DNA of 64,000 bases from Mallotus nudiflorus (GCA_947683625.1 CANTUR010000529.1:1116001-1180000), one strand, 5' to 3'; shown: positions 34,592 to 49,529, counted from the stretch's first letter. Translations and numbers: made by a program. The notes: generated from the letters alone by a model not told the origin.

Positions 34592-37343
34592 TGTCACGAC
34601 CCAAAACAGGGGTCATGATCGACACTAGGGAACGAGAATTCTTTTGAATCCGGAACCCGTAGCAAGCCTTAAAATAAAATAAAAACACGCAATAATAATA
34701 ATAACATAATTTGCAACAGAAATAAAATCATAAATAATGAAATAATAATCCACCACGGAATCTAAATCAATAACTCATCTCATATATATAAATAAATCTT
34801 TTAATACAAGTCCAGTTTAAATATTTAAAGTACATATCTCACACAAATATAATATAATATCCTTTTTCAATTTTACAACTAATGCAGTGTCTAGATTAAT
34901 AAAAATAAAACTCAAGTGAGCAGTTTACATAATAAAATCGGGGTGAAAGAAATCCGGCGTACAGGTCTGCTACTGAGGTCTGATGAAGATGACTCTCTTG
35001 AAAAATAGTCAACGGAGGGGAGTCAGACCTCACTGAGTGAATTACTATAATATATATACATGCATACTAAATGAAAATGCACACAATCACTAGTATATAT
35101 ATAATAAATATATACAAGCAATTACACACAGATGCAATAAAAAAATCATTTTATATATTTTTATTGAAAATCACCGGTTTATGAAGGATTAAATAGAACC
35201 CTAGAATATCACAACCTCAAAATAGTGTTAGACAACACTCTAGCCATACAGGCTCACTTATTCCAAATATAATCACTTGATCCATTTGGACAGTAGACTG
35301 ACCCCGAGACACTAAGTCAACTAAGCTCCAATAGTCTGACTGTTAGTGTAATTGGCCCCGAGACACTTGGTCAACCGAGCTTCAGCAATCACACTCCCAA
35401 ATCACATCTCACACATCCAATAATCAAATCCAATCAATATCCTCAAACAGGTTAGTAATATACCCTAAATACTATCGGCGTACCGGTATGTACTCGGTCA
35501 TAGTGCTGCCCACTAGGTAGCACATTCTATTGATATCCTTCATTAAAATATAAAACATACATTCTTAAAAATAAATGATGCATGAATTTAAATAAAATAG
35601 CAACATAAACCATACATATAGTAGAAATATACCAAAAGTAAACCAGGTATATTTCGAGTATATATATACGTCAAATAAATCCAATTAAATTACAAAATAA
35701 ATTAGAAATATATTCAAAGACGTTTTAAACATAATTCATTAATAAAACATGCATATAGTTTAAAATATACTGAAAATAAACCAAAAATAAACTAAAAATA
35801 AACTTAAGTACTAATTAAACCATTTATGCATATTTAATCAAAATAAAACGTATATTTCTAAAATCATGCACCCTAGAGCATATATATATAAAATAGCAAC
35901 TCACTATTTATTACGCTCCACGAGATGGGTTCGATGGGCCTGGTCCACTAGGCCTCGGTCTTGGCACAACTAAACAAACAGATAACGACAGGAATCAAAA
36001 TAAATCTAATAGAAGTTCTAAAGACTCGATCTAGATTACTAGACACATAATTAAATCAAAATTCGACAGAACATCACGTTTTACGAGAATTCTACTAAAA
36101 ATTCAGTAGAACCTCCCCTGTAAAACAGACATCTCTCTACTCAAAGAGTAGAGCCGGCCCTGTAAAGAAACACACTTCGAAAATAAATACAAAACACAAC
36201 CACAATCCCTCGGTCGGACTCCAAACTACAAATCACCCCGACCGAGGTCCACAATTCACAAAATATTTACAAAATATCAAAAATACCCTTATATAATAAA
36301 AATACATTTTATAAGTAGAAATTACGTAATTAACCCTAAAACACAGTAAAAATCGATAAAAACTCATTTTATTAGAAAAATCGTATATTATATATATAAT
36401 TGAAAATAATTTACGAAAAATAGTTTTAATTAGTTAAAAATACTAAATAATTTGTAGAAATCATTTTTATACCTTAAATAACTATTAAAACCAATTTAAT
36501 TACATTTTTAGCCAATTTAGTGTAAAATTACCAAAATACCCCTATATATATAAATATACTAAAATTAATTCAAAAATTCACCAAAAATAATATAATTGCA
36601 CAAAATTAATTTTTTGAACATATATTTCAATAATATCACTAAATAAACTCAATTAACTAATTAATTTCAATTAAACACAAAATTAACCCTATTTTATCAA
36701 AATTACATAAACTAAATAAATTCAAAATAAATACATAAAAATTCACAAAAATTACAAATAAATTTCTATAATTCATTTCAACACCTATATTTATTATAAA
36801 ACACAATTTCATAATTTAATTAATTAATTTTCAAAAATTAGAAAATAATAATAAAATAATCAAAAATACCCAAAAATCAAAATAAATTCCAAAAATTCCC
36901 ACATGAAGATTAAGCTACTAGGATCAAAGTTTGTGAAGGAATTTTTCATGAATCAATCAAATTGAAGCTAAAAAAATCAAGAACCCTAATAGGTCGAAAT
37001 TGTAAAATCAAAACCTAGGCAAATCTAGACCATTTTAAGTGAAACAAAGCTTAGAATCACACTCACCAGAGCTCAAGGAGAAGATAGAGACCGGCGTTGT
37101 CGAAAACAGTGGTTGAAAATGCGAGGTAGGAAGAAGAGGCCAACTTTCAGCCAAAACACCAAAATCCACTTCATCGGCGCCGGAAGGGACATCTGCAGGC
37201 GGCAAAACTGCTAGAGGAAGGAGGTGGCACGTCGGAAGGCACACCAACGGTAGCGGTGGAGCTTGGCAGCGACGGTGATGGTGAGGGAGGTGATCGAGAG
37301 GAAGAAGGAGAGTGGATGGCACAAATGGTAAATTTGAAGAAGT

Positions 37344-37380
<37 letters not shown>

Positions 37381-37454
37381 TTTAACAATTTATATTATAA
37401 TATAATAATATTATATTCACCAAAAATTCTACACCACATGATTTAAAATAATTA

Positions 37455-37491
<37 letters not shown>

Positions 37492-37853
37492 TTTAATTAT
37501 CATTAAACTATATAATATAATATAATTTAATAAAAATAACCCTAATTTATCAAATATATGAATGTATATGCATGTATATATATATTTTAATATGAAAATT
37601 AAAATAATGCATGGACTCATTCGAATATGTAAATCTATTTAAAATAATTAATATTAAATAATTTACGTGTCAAATTTCCCGAAAGTACAAGTCCCGGGAA
37701 AATTTTACGTAAAGCACTTAAAATAACATAAAATAATTAAAATTAGTTTTAATTAACTAACAAACTCATAAAATATCATAAATGTGTACAAAAATTATTA
37801 ACACTGCATATCCCGATGCAGTATAAAAATATTTAAAAACTCGGGATATTACA
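34592..37853 (-). mobile_element. Solo LTR in TE-2 3' LTR
   Basis: 3262 bp with perfect GTTGC duplication (34587-34591, 37854-37858). It inserted into the first bases of the nested-hairpin motif of its host LTR. Twin module 35295-35394, palindrome about 36135-36153. A (TAA)n run lies at 37345-37379 and (TA)n(CA)n at 37458-37491. Confidence 0.96.
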
Positions 37854-38695
37854 GTTGCATTAAGATCGAGGCTTAGCGGACCAGGCCTGTCAGATTAGTC
37901 TTGTGGAGCGCATCCCTGTGAGTTATCATTATATATATATACATTGCTCTAGGTTGCATGTTTTAGAATTATATGTTTTGAATGTACAATTTTGCATAAT
38001 TGCTTTATTAAATGCTTAAGTATATTTTAGGTATATTTTTAGTATATTTTTTGTATATTTTAAAATAAATGCATGTTTCCTTTTTAATTTATATTCAAAT
38101 TATGTTTAAGTATATTATCGGTTGATTTTAAGTATATTTCATGATTTAATTGAGTTTATTTTACGTATATATACCTGAAATATACTTAGTTTATTTTAGG
38201 TATATTTCTAATATATATATATGGTTTATTTGATTATTTTGAATGCCATTGTATATTATTTATTCTCGAATGTATGTTTTATATTAAAATGAAGGATATC
38301 AATAAAATGTGCTTCATAGTGGGCAGCACTAGGACCGAGTACTTATCGGTGCGATAGATGATAGGTTGAATTACTAACTTATTCGTGGATTATGACTTAA
38401 TCGATTTCATTGATGTGAGATTTGATTAATGGTGTGATTGCTGGAGCTCAGTTGACTAAGTGTCTCAGGGTCAATCACACTGACAATCAGACTACTGGAG
38501 CGCGGTTGACTTAGTGTCTTAAGGCCAGTCTACTATCCAGTTGGATTAAGTGAATTTACTTGGAATTAAGTGAGCTAGTACAGCTAGAGCATTTCCTATT
38601 GATATTTGAGGTTGCAATAACTTAAGGTTCTATTTGATCCTTCATAAACTGATGTTTTTCAGTATTAATTATAAAGTGATTTTCAACATCTGTGT

Positions 38696-41600
38696 TGTCA
38701 AGACCCAAAATACGGGCCATGACCGGCGCTAGGGAACGAGAATTCTTTTGAATCTGGAACCCATAGTAAGCCTTAAAATAAAATAAAACATGCAATACTA
38801 ATAATAACATAAATAAAATATTATGCAGTGAAAATAAATTCATAAATAATTAAATAGTAATCCACCATGGAATTTAAATTAACAACTCATTATATATATA
38901 AATAAACTTTTAATACAACCCAATTCAATTCCTTAAAATATACAACTCACACATTATAATACATAACCCTTTAATAATTTTTACAACTACTGCAGTGTCT
39001 AGTTCATAAAATAAAACTTAGATAAGCAGTTTACATAGTGAAGCCAGGGCAGAAGAAATCCGGCGCAAGGTTCTGCTACTGAGGTCTGAAGACGATGACT
39101 CTCCTAAAAAATAGTCAACGGAGGGGAGTCAGACCTCACTGAGTGAATTTTTATAATATATATACATGCATAACTAAATGACAATGCACACAATCAATAG
39201 TATATATAATAAATATATATATACAAGCAAACACACACAGATCCAACAAAATCATTTTATATATTTTACTGAAAATCACTATTTATGAAGGATCAAATAG
39301 AACCCTAGAAAATCGCAACCTCAAAACAGTGTTAAACAATGCTCTAGCCATACAGGCTCACTTATTCCAAGTATATTCACTTATTCCATTTGGACAGTAG
39401 ACTGGCCCCGAGACACTAAATCAACCAAGCTCTAGCAGTCTGACTGTTAGTATGATTGGCCCCGAGACACTTGGTCAATCGAGCTCCAGCAATCACACTC
39501 CTAAATCATATCGCACATCAGATAAATCAATCAATCCAATCAATATCCACAAATAGGTTATTATTATAGCCTAAATGCTATCAGCGTACCAGCACGTACT
39601 CGGTCCTAGTGCTGCCCACTAGGTAGCACGTTCTATTGATATCCTTCATTTTAAATATAAAACATACATTCATAAAAATAAATGATACATGTAATTGAAT
39701 AAAATCTCAACATAAACCATATATATACTACAAATATACCAAAAATAAACTAGGTATATTCCGAGTATATATATGTTAAATAAACCCAATTAAATTACAA
39801 AATAAACTAAAAATATATTCAAAAATATTTTAAGCATAAATCATTAACAAAACATGCATATAGTTTAAAATATACCGAAAATAAATCAAAAATAAACTTA
39901 AATACTAATTAAATCATTATGCATATTTATCAAAATAAACCATACATTCCTAAAATCATGCATCCTAGAACATATATATATAAAATAACAACTCACTATT
40001 TATTGTGTTCCACGAAATGGGTCCGACGGGCCTGGTCTACTAGACCTCGGTCTCGAGGCAACTAAATAAACAAATGATGACAGAAATCAGACTAAATCTA
40101 ATAGAAGTTCTAAAGACTCGATCTAGAATACTAGACACAGAATTAAAATCAGAATTTGATCGGACATCTCGTTTGACGAGAATTCTGTCGAAAATCCGGC
40201 ATAACCTCCCCTGTAAAACGGACATCTCTCTACTCAAAGAGTAGAGTCGGTCCTACAAGGAAAACACACTTCGAAATAACACAAATTCACAACCACAATC
40301 CCTCGGTCGGACTTCAAACTACAATTCATCGACCGAGGTTCACAATTCTCATAACACTACAGAAATATCGAAAATGCCCTTATATAATAAAAATACATTT
40401 TATAAATCCATATTACATAATTAACCCTAAAACACATTAAAAACCGATAAAAACTCATTTATTTAGAAAAATCGTATATTATATATATAATTTGAAAATA
40501 ATTTACGAAAAATAGTTTTAATTAGTTAAAAATACTAAATAATTTGTAGAAATCATTTTTATACCTTAAATAACTATTAAAACCAATTTAATTACATTTT
40601 TAGCCAATTTAGTGTACAATTACCAAAATACCCCTATATATATAAATTTATTAAAATAAATCCAAAAATTCACCAAAACAATATAATTACTCAAAATTAA
40701 TTTTCTCAACATATAATTCAATAATATCAATAAATATACTCAATTAACCAATTAATTTCAATTAAACACACAATTAACCCTATTTTTCAAAATTACATAA
40801 ACTTAATAAATTTCAAAATAAATACATAAAAATTCACAAAAATTACAAATAAATTTCTATAATTCATTTCAACACCTATAATTACCATAAAACACAATTT
40901 CATAATTGAATTAATTAATTTTTGAATATTAGAAAATATTAATAAAATAATAAAAAATACCCAAAAATCAAAATAAATTCCAAAAATTCTACCAAAATTA
41001 CAGCATGTATATTGAACTTCTAGGATTAAAGTTGTGAAGGAATTTTTCATGAATCAATCAAATTGAATCTAAAAAAATTCGGAAACCCTAAATGGCCAAA
41101 ATTGAGAAATTGAAACCTAGGAAAATCTAGACCATTTTAAGTGTCACGACCCAAAACAGGGGCCATGACCGGCGCTAGGGAACGGGAATTTTTTCGAATC
41201 CGGAACCCGTAGCAAGCCTAAAAATAAAATAAATCATGCCATAATAACAGTAACAATATAATATGCAGCGGAAATAAAAATCATAATATCATAATATTAT
41301 CCATATCAACTGGATTTAAATCGAAATCTCATCTCATCACATATATATAGTCTTTAATACAAATCCAGTTTCAATATAATACATCTCTTTAAAATAAAGT
41401 ACATGAAATCCAATACTTTAATACATAACTACTGCAGTGTCTAGATAAAATAAATAAGACTCAAGTAGATAATTTACATAAAGAAGCCGGGGTGGAAGAA
41501 ATCCAGCATATCGACCTGCTACTGAGGTCTGAAGAAGTTGACTCTCCTGAAAAATAGTCAATGGAGGGGAGTCAGACCTCACTGAGTGAATTACTATAAT

Positions 41601-44600
41601 ATATATACATACACACTAAGTGATAATGCATACAGTCAACAATATATATATATATATAATATGTATATATACAGGCAATTGCACACAGATGCAATAAAAT
41701 CATTTTATATATTTTCATTAAAAATCATCTTTTATGAAGGATCACATAGAACCCTAGAATATCGCAACCTTAGAAAATAGTGTTAAACAACACTCTAGCA
41801 ATACAGGCTCACTGATTCCAAATATATCCACTTAATCCATTTGGACAGTAGACTGGCCTCGAGACACTAAGTCAACCGAGCTCCAGCAGTCTGACTGCCA
41901 ATGTGATTGGCCCCGAGACACTTAGTCAACCGAGCTCCAGCAATCACACCCAAATCACATCACACATATCAATAATCATAATCAAATCAATATCCACAAA
42001 TAAGTTAGTAATATAGCCTAAAGCTATAGGCGTACCAGTACGTACTCGGTCCTAGTGCTGCCCACTAGGTAGCACGTTCTATTGATATCCTTCATTAATA
42101 AATAATATAAAACATTCATTCACAAAAATAAATGATGCATGAATGTAAATGAAATAACAATATAATCCATATATATACCAAAAATATACCAAAAGTAAAC
42201 CAGGTATATTTCGAGTATATATACGTTAAATAAATCCAATCAAATTATATCTTAAGCTCGAATATATTTAAAAACATTTTAAATATATTTTATTTACAAA
42301 ACATGCATATAATTTAATATATACCAAAAATAAACCAAAAATATACTTAATGTAAACTTAAGAAATAATCAAATTATTTATGCATATTTAATCAACATAA
42401 AACATGCATTTCTAAATCATGCATCCTAAGCATATATATATAGTATAGTAACTCACCTAGTGCGCTCCACGAGACAGGTCCGACGGGCCTGGTCCACTAG
42501 CCCTCGATCTCGGCGCAACTAAACAAACAATAAATAATCGACATCAGAATAAACCTAACAGAAATCCTAGAATTCAATCTAGAGTATTAAAATACGAAAA
42601 CAGAATTAGGGTTCGACTGGACATCACGTTTTATGAGAATTCTACCGAAAATCCGGCAGAACCTCTCTTGTAAAATGGACATCTCTCTACTCAAAAGAGT
42701 AGAGCCGACCCTGCAAAGAAATACACTTCGAGAAATAGGCTCAACACAATCAAAATCCCACGGTCGGACTCCAAACTACAGTCCACCGACCGGGTTCCAC
42801 AAACACAGAATAATTCCAGATATACCAAAAATATCCTTAAATCACAGAAATACATTTTATACATAGAAATTACATAATTAACCTTTAAACACCATAAAAA
42901 CCGAATAAAAACTCATTTTATTAGAAAAACCGTATATTATATATATAATTGAAAATAATTTACGAAAAATAGTTTTAATTAGTTAAAAATACTAAATAAT
43001 TTATAGAAATCATTTTTATACCTTAAATAATTATTAAAACCAATTAAATTACATTTTTAGACAATTTAGGGTAAAATTACCAAAATACCCCTATATATAT
43101 AAATATACTTAAATTACTTCAAAAATTCACCAAAAATTATACAATTATCCAAAATTAATTTTCTCAACATATTTATCAATAATATCAATAATTAAACTCA
43201 ATTAACCAATTAATTTCAATTTAAAACACAATTAACCTAATTTTCCAAATTTACATAAACTTCAATAATTCAAAATAAATACTTAGAAATTCATAAAAAT
43301 TCCAAATAAATTCCTATAATTCATTTCAACACCTAATTTAACCATAAACCCCAATTTCATAATTTAAATAATTAATTTCCGAAAATTAGAAAATAATATT
43401 AAAATATTCAAAAATACCCAAAAATCCAAACAATCTCCAAAAATTCTACAAAAATTCATACATGTAGATTAAGCTACTAGGATCAACATTTGTGAAGGGA
43501 TTTTCCATGAATCATCCATTTCGAAGCTCAAAAAAATCAAAAACCCTAATAGGCCGAAATTGAAAATTCGAAACCTAAGCAATTCTAGACCATTTAAGCT
43601 CAAACCAAAGCTAGAATCACACTCACCGGAGCTCAAGGAGAAGAAAGAGACCATCAGTGTCAAAAACGGTGGCCGAAATCGGCATGATCGACGATGGATC
43701 GATTTTCGACTTCTCCGGCTAAAATCGACTTCTAGGCGCTGGAAACGGCTACCTCAGGCGGCGAAAATGGTTGGGGAAGGCGGTGGCACACCAGACGGCA
43801 CACCCACGGTGAAGAAACGGCACGGCAGCGATCGGACGACGAGGAGAAGGATCGGGAGGAAGAAGAAGACTCAGGGGGCAAAATGGTAATTTTCCAATTC
43901 TTTTGATTTTTGATGTATATATGTATATATATATACTTTACACTATATAATAAAATAATATTAAATTACACACATCAAATATACACCACACACATAAAAT
44001 TTAATATTTTAATAATTTATACTAAATAAAATTAATTAAATAACAATAAAATAAATAAATAATTAATAAAATATTAGGGTATAATAAACCCTAATTAAAT
44101 AATTATACACACACAGGCTTTATTTAATAATTTAAAAATACGCATGAGTTCATGCAAGTCCGTAAATACATTTAAAATAATTAATAATACATTATTTACG
44201 TGAAAATTTCCTCGAAAATGCAAGTCCCAGGAAAATTTTATGTAAAACACTGAAAATAATACACAGTAATAAAAATAGGTTTTAAATACATATTAACTCG
44301 TAAAAATATCATATACTGTACAGAAATTATTAACACTGCATATCCCGGTATAGTGTAAAAATATTTTAAAAACACGGGATATTACATTAAGTAAAACAAA
44401 GCTTGGAATCATACTCATCGGAGCTTAAGGAGAAGATAGAAATAGGTGGTATCGAGTTTGATGGCCGGAATCACGTCGATCGGAGCTTGATCGATTTTTG
44501 GCTTCTTTGAGAAAAATCGGTCAAAACTCATTGAAATAGGGAGCTTCAGGCGTCGAGAATGGCTGGCAAGGGAGGAGGAAGGAGGAGAGGCACATCGACA

Positions 44601-45190
44601 GCAAGAAAATCAGTTTGAAATGGCCGGAAATGGTGGAAGGGGCGTCGGGAGGAAAAATGAAGAAGATAATGGTATTTTTGTAAATAATGCAAACTTCTGA
44701 TTTTTGATAAATAATAATGTATATTTGTATATACATATATATCCGCACTTATATTATAATATTATATATATTCCCACACACAAATAATACTCACCACACA
44801 AATAATTTAATATATATAATAATTTATACACTTAAAATTAATTAATTAATATTAAAACTAAATAATAAAATTAAGGAAATTAATTAAACCCTAATTAATT
44901 TAAATAAATACACATATATACATTTTATTTTAGCACTTAAAAATTATGTATGAGTTCATGCAAATTCGTTAAACTAGTCAAAATAATTAGTATTAAATTA
45001 TTTACGTGTCAATTTCCCCAAAAATATAATTCCCGGAAAAATTTTATGTAAATACTTAAAATAATATAAAATAATTAAATAAGCTTTAAACAAACAACAA
45101 ACTCATAAAATATCATAAATGTATACAAAAATCATTAACACTGCATATCCTGATGCAGTATAAAAATATTTAAAAACTCGGGATATTACA
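38696..45190 (-). mobile_element. Solo LTR in TE-2 3' LTR, itself interrupted
   Basis: Segments 38696-41141 and 44392-45190 give 3245 bp. Perfect TGTGT duplication (38691-38695, 45191-45195). Twin module 39399-39498. A second solo LTR was later inserted at 41142. Confidence 0.95.
41142..44386 (-). mobile_element. Solo LTR nested in the 38696-45190 solo LTR
   Basis: 3245 bp, TGTCACGACC to GATATTACA, with perfect TTAAG duplication (41137-41141, 44387-44391). Twin module 41850-41949. Its putative second donor reads AG/GTGAGTTACT in sense orientation, the best match in the window. Confidence 0.96.
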
Positions 45191-45928
45191 TGTGTGTACA
45201 TGCCTGTATATATATTTATATATATACTTATGAGTGTTTGCATTTGTCATTTAGAAATGCATGTATATATATTATAATAATTCACTCAGTGAGGTCTGAC
45301 TCCCCTCAATTGATGCTTTTACAGGAGAGTCTTCTTCATCAGACCTCAACAGTAGGCCTATCCACCAAATTTCTTCTACCCTAGCTTTATTATGTAAATC
45401 TTTTACCTAGTTTTATATTGTATTCTAAAAAAACTGCAGTAGTTGTATTTATGTTAGTCGAAAGTGGTACTCTATATTATATTTGTTGATTTTAAATTCA
45501 GAGAGGTATATCTCTGAATGATGTATTAAATAATTTATTTTATGATATGCAGAGATTATTTTATCATAATTATTGAATTTTAAATTATGATTTATTTTTA
45601 TATTGCGATATATTTATTTTATTTATTGTATGTTTTATTATTTTAAGGCTTGCTACGGGTTTCGAATTCGAAAGAATTCATGTTCCCGAGCGTCGGTCAT
45701 GGCCTCGGTTTGGATCGTGACATGACCCCCCCTCAATTATTTATTTTCAGGAGATCCTATATTGTCAGACCTTAGTAGTAGAGTTCTTCATCGATGTTCT
45801 TCCATCTCGGCTATTTTATGTAAATGTATATTTTGAACTCTGATTTGTATTCTAGAAACTGCAGTAGTAGTGTTATTATATCATAAGAGTATTGTTTTGT
45901 TTGATACTTTATACTCTAAGAATTGTAT

Positions 45929-48900
45929 TGTCATGACCCAAAACAGGGGCCATGACTGGCGCTAGGGAACGGGAATTCTTTCGAATCCGGAACCTGTAGC
46001 AAGCCTAAAATAAAATAAAAATGCAATAGTAATAATAATATATAATGCAGCAGAAATAAAAATCATAAATATCACAATATTATTTTCATCAACTGGATTT
46101 AAGTCAAATATCATCTCATATATATAAATCTTTTAATACAAATCCAGTTTCAAATATAATACAATATCTCTTTAAATATTTAATGACAACTGCAGTGTCT
46201 AGATAAAATAAATCCAAGACTCAGAGAAGCAGTTTACATAAAGAAGCCGGGGCGGAAGAAATCCGGTGTACAGGCCTGCTACTGAGGTCTGAAGATGTTG
46301 ACTCTCCTGAAAAATTATCAACAGAGGGGAGTCAGACCTCACTGAGTGAATTACTATAATATATATACATACACACTAAATGATAATGCATACAGTCAAC
46401 AGTATATATCTAATATGTATATATACAGGCAAATACACACAGATGCAATAAAATCGTTTTATATATATTTTATTGAAAATCATCTTTTATGAAGGATCAA
46501 ATAGAACCCTATGATATTGAAACCTCAATCAGTGTTAGACAACACTCTAGCCATTTAGGCTCACTGAATCCAAATATATCCACTTAATCCATTTAGACAG
46601 TAGACTGGCCCCGAGACACTAAGTCGACCGAGCTCCAGCAGTCTGACTGCCAGTGTGATTGGCCCCGAGACACTTAGTCAACCGAGCTCCAGCAATCACA
46701 CCTCCAAACCATATCTCACACATCAAATAATCATATTCAATCAATATCCACAAATGGTTAGTAGTATAGCCTAAATGCTATAAGCGCACCGGTACGTACT
46801 CGGTCCTAGTGCTGCCCACTAGGTAGCACGTTCTATCGATATCCTTTATTAATAAATATAAAACATTCATTCACAAATAAATGATGCATGAATTTAAATG
46901 AAATAACAATATAAACCATATATATACCGGAAATATACCAAAAGTAAATCAGGTATATTTTGAGTATATATACGTCAAATAAATCCAATCAAATTATAAA
47001 TTAAGCTAGAAATATATTTAAAAACATTTTAAATATATTTTATTAACAAAACATGTATACAATTTATTATATACCAAAAATAAACCAAAATAAACTAAAT
47101 ATAAACTTAAGAAATAATCAAATTATTTATGCATATTTAATCAAAATAAAATATGCATTTCTAAATCATGCATCCTAAGCATATATATATATATAATAGT
47201 AACTCACAAATTAGTGCGCTCCACGAGATGGGTCCGACGGGCCTGGTCCACTAGGCCTCGGTCTCGGCGCAACTAAACATACAAAAATGACAGAAATCAG
47301 AATAAACCTAATAGAAAATCCTAGAACTCGATCTAGAATATTAAACACAGAATCGAGATTAGGGTTCGACCGGATATCACGTTTTACGAGAATTCTACCA
47401 AAAATTCGGCAGAACCTCCCCTGTAAAATGGACATCTCTCTACTCAAAGAGTAGAGCCGACCCTACAAAGAAACACACTTTGAAATACGAGCTCAACTCT
47501 CAACCACAACCCCTCGGTCGGACTCCCGATTATAATCTACCGACCGGGGTCCACAAACACAGAACAATTCAGGAAATACCAAAAATATCCTTATAACATA
47601 GAAATTCATTTTATACGTAGAAATTACATAATTAACCTTTAAACACATTAAAAACCGATAAAAACTCATTTTATTAGAAAAATCGTATATTATATATATA
47701 ATTGAAAATAATTCACGAAAAATAGTTTTAATTAGTTAAAAATATTAAATAATTTGTAGAAATCATTTTTATACCTTAAATAACTATTAAAACCAATTAA
47801 ATTACATTTTTAGCCAATTTAGGGTAAAATTACCAAAATACCCCTATATATATAAATATACTAAAATTACTTCAAAAATTCACCAAAAATAGTATAATTA
47901 TTCAAAATTAATTTTCTCAACATATTTATCAATAATATTAATAATTAAACTCAATTAACCAATTAAATTCAATTAAAAACATAATTAACCCTAATTTCCC
48001 AAATTTACATAAACTTCAATAATTCAAAATAAATACATAGAAATTCATAAAAATTCCAAATAAATTCCTATAATTCATTTCAACACCTAATTTAACCATA
48101 AAACACAATTTCATAATTTAAATAATTAATTTCCGAAAATTAGAAAATAATATTAAAATATTCAAAAATACCCAAAAATCCAAAAAATCTCCAAAAATTC
48201 CACAAAAATTCATACATGTAGATTAAACTACTAGGATCAACATTTGTGAAGGGATTTTTCATGAATCAATCAATTTGAAGCTCAAAAAAATAAAAAACCC
48301 TAATATGGCCGAAATGGAAAATTCGAAACCTAAGCAAATCAAGACCATTTCAGCTCAAACCAAAGCTAGAATCACACTCATCGGAGCTCAAGGAGAAGAA
48401 ATAGACCGGCGGTGTCGAAAATGGTGGCCGGAATCGTGGTCGACGGCGAGGAGAAGAATTTCGGCCAAAATGGAAGAAAAGAGGTTGCCGACGCCGGGGA
48501 AGGAGGCTGTTGGCGACGGGGAACGACGGTGGAAAGCCGGGAGGCACACCGACTGTAGGGGAATGGCAGTTGCAGTGGTGGTTGGTGGTGAGGGAGTGGT
48601 CGGGCGCGGGGAAGGAGAAGAAGAAAAAGAAGAAAAAGAAAAGAAAAGAAAAAGAAAAAGAAAAAAAAGAAAAATAATAAAAAAATAATTTTAATAAAAT
48701 ATTTGAAAAAAATCACATCCACACACTTAATATTTAATATTTTAAAATTTAATATTAATTAAAAATAATTAAATAACAATAAAATAAATAATTAATTAAT
48801 TAAATATTAGGGTAAAATACTAAACCCTAATTAAATAAATATATACACACATAGGCTCTATTTAGTAATTTAAAAATATGTATGAGTTCATGCAAGTCCG

Positions 48901-49127
48901 AAAATATATTTAAAATAATTAATAATAAATTATTTACGTAAAAATTTCCTCGAAAATGCAAGTCCTGGAAAAATTTTACGTAAAGCACTGTAAACAATAC
49001 ACAATAATAAAAATAGGTTTTAAACACATATCAACTCATAAAAACATTATAATATATATACACAAAAATTATTAACACTGCATATCCCGGTACAGTGTAA
49101 AAATATTTAAAAACACGAGATATTACA
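45929..49127 (-). mobile_element. Solo LTR in TE-4 5' LTR
   Basis: 3199 bp with perfect TGTAT duplication (45924-45928, 49128-49132). Twin module 46602-46701. In place of the usual (TA)n tract near the putative promoter it has a purine-rich run of GAAGAA/GAAAA repeats (about 48615-48680). Confidence 0.95.
46602..46701 (-). repeat. Twin stem-loop module of the LTRs (clean representative)
   Basis: Two adjacent stem-loops: arms AGACTG (46602-46607) and CAGTCT (46639-46644), then GTGTGATTG (46653-46661) and CAATCACAC (46693-46701). The loops are near-identical repeats containing CCCCGAGACACT and CCGAGCTCCAGCA, while the arms differ between modules. Other copies: 3790-3889, 6455-6554, 9694-9793, 12600-12699, 20413-20512, 28106-28205, 29694-29793, 35295-35394, 38432-38531, 39399-39498, 41850-41949, 53527-53626, 59228-59326, 60069-60168, 63564-63663. 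Confidence 0.9.
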
Positions 49128-49334
49128 TGTATTTTAACACTGTGTGAAAATATATTTATTTATGAAGAGTTATTGAGTATCCATTTTTATATATTGATTC
49201 AAAAAATTTTAATTATGTCGTTCTTTTTATTTATATAATGCATGTTTTTATTTTAAGGCTTGCTACAAGTTCCGGATTCGAACGAATTCTCATTCCCTAG
49301 TACCAATCATGACTCTTAATTTTGGGTCATGACA

Positions 49335-49529
49335 AAGCTGGTATCAGAGCGAAGTTTGTATCTCGGCCTAAGTTGTTAGAGTTGTGGCCCTAGTTTTTTT
49401 GAGTTATGTTTTCTTTGGAACTATTGCAGTTAAAATAGGTTCTATTATGTCTTTGAAAAGTCTTCCTTGCATTAGGAATTCTGCGTAACTATTAGGGTGT
49501 CTGTTGATGTTTATGATTGTTTGAATTAT
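49335..49529 (+). other. TE-4 primer-binding site and start of leader
   Basis: A perfect TGGTATCAGAGC at 49339-49350, then leader sequence matching that of TE-2 and TE-3. The match stops near 49530 and an LTR fragment in the opposite strand begins. Gag and pol of this element are gone. Confidence 0.88.

Larger units (their letters stand above)
12351..45722 (+). mobile_element. TE-2: Ty3/gypsy chromovirus-like element split by nested insertions
   Basis: Order on the plus strand: 5' LTR remnant (12351-13387), PBS, gag, pol (to 17904, then 28927-28994, then 32264-32618), polypurine tract and 3' LTR (32675-45722). Insertions are TE-3, one solo LTR in pol, and solo LTRs in the 3' LTR. Ignoring each insertion with one copy of its target duplication rejoins the integrase reading frame. 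TE-2 lies inside the 5' LTR of TE-4: the sequence right of 45722 (TGACCC) continues that LTR. Confidence 0.93.
32675..45722 (+). repeat. TE-2 3' LTR, interrupted by nested solo LTRs
   Basis: Segments 32675-34591, 37859-38695 and 45196-45722 join to about 3.28 kb. It starts TATAATAACC (a mutated TG) after the polypurine tract and ends GGATCGTGACA. It belongs to the second LTR subfamily, whose first bases lack the short ATGCAG stem. Twin module at 38432-38531. The GGTTGGG / CCCAACT hairpin is at about 34312-34350. Confidence 0.94.
45723..49334 (+). repeat. TE-4 5' LTR remnant (interrupted)
   Basis: Segments 45723-45928 and 49133-49334 are the last 0.4 kb of an LTR ending GGTCATGACA, followed by a PBS. 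It matches the end of the LTR at 51060-54302 (CCCCCCTCAATTATT, then CTTAGTAGTAGAG) better than other copies, so both probably belong to one element. TE-2 interrupts it at 45722 (predicted target TGACC); the first 2.9 kb should be left of the window. Confidence 0.86.

Noticed and set aside
46602..46701. Twin modules as a CRISPR array or satellite
   Set aside because: Only two units per LTR with no spacer series; copies are dispersed with the LTRs.
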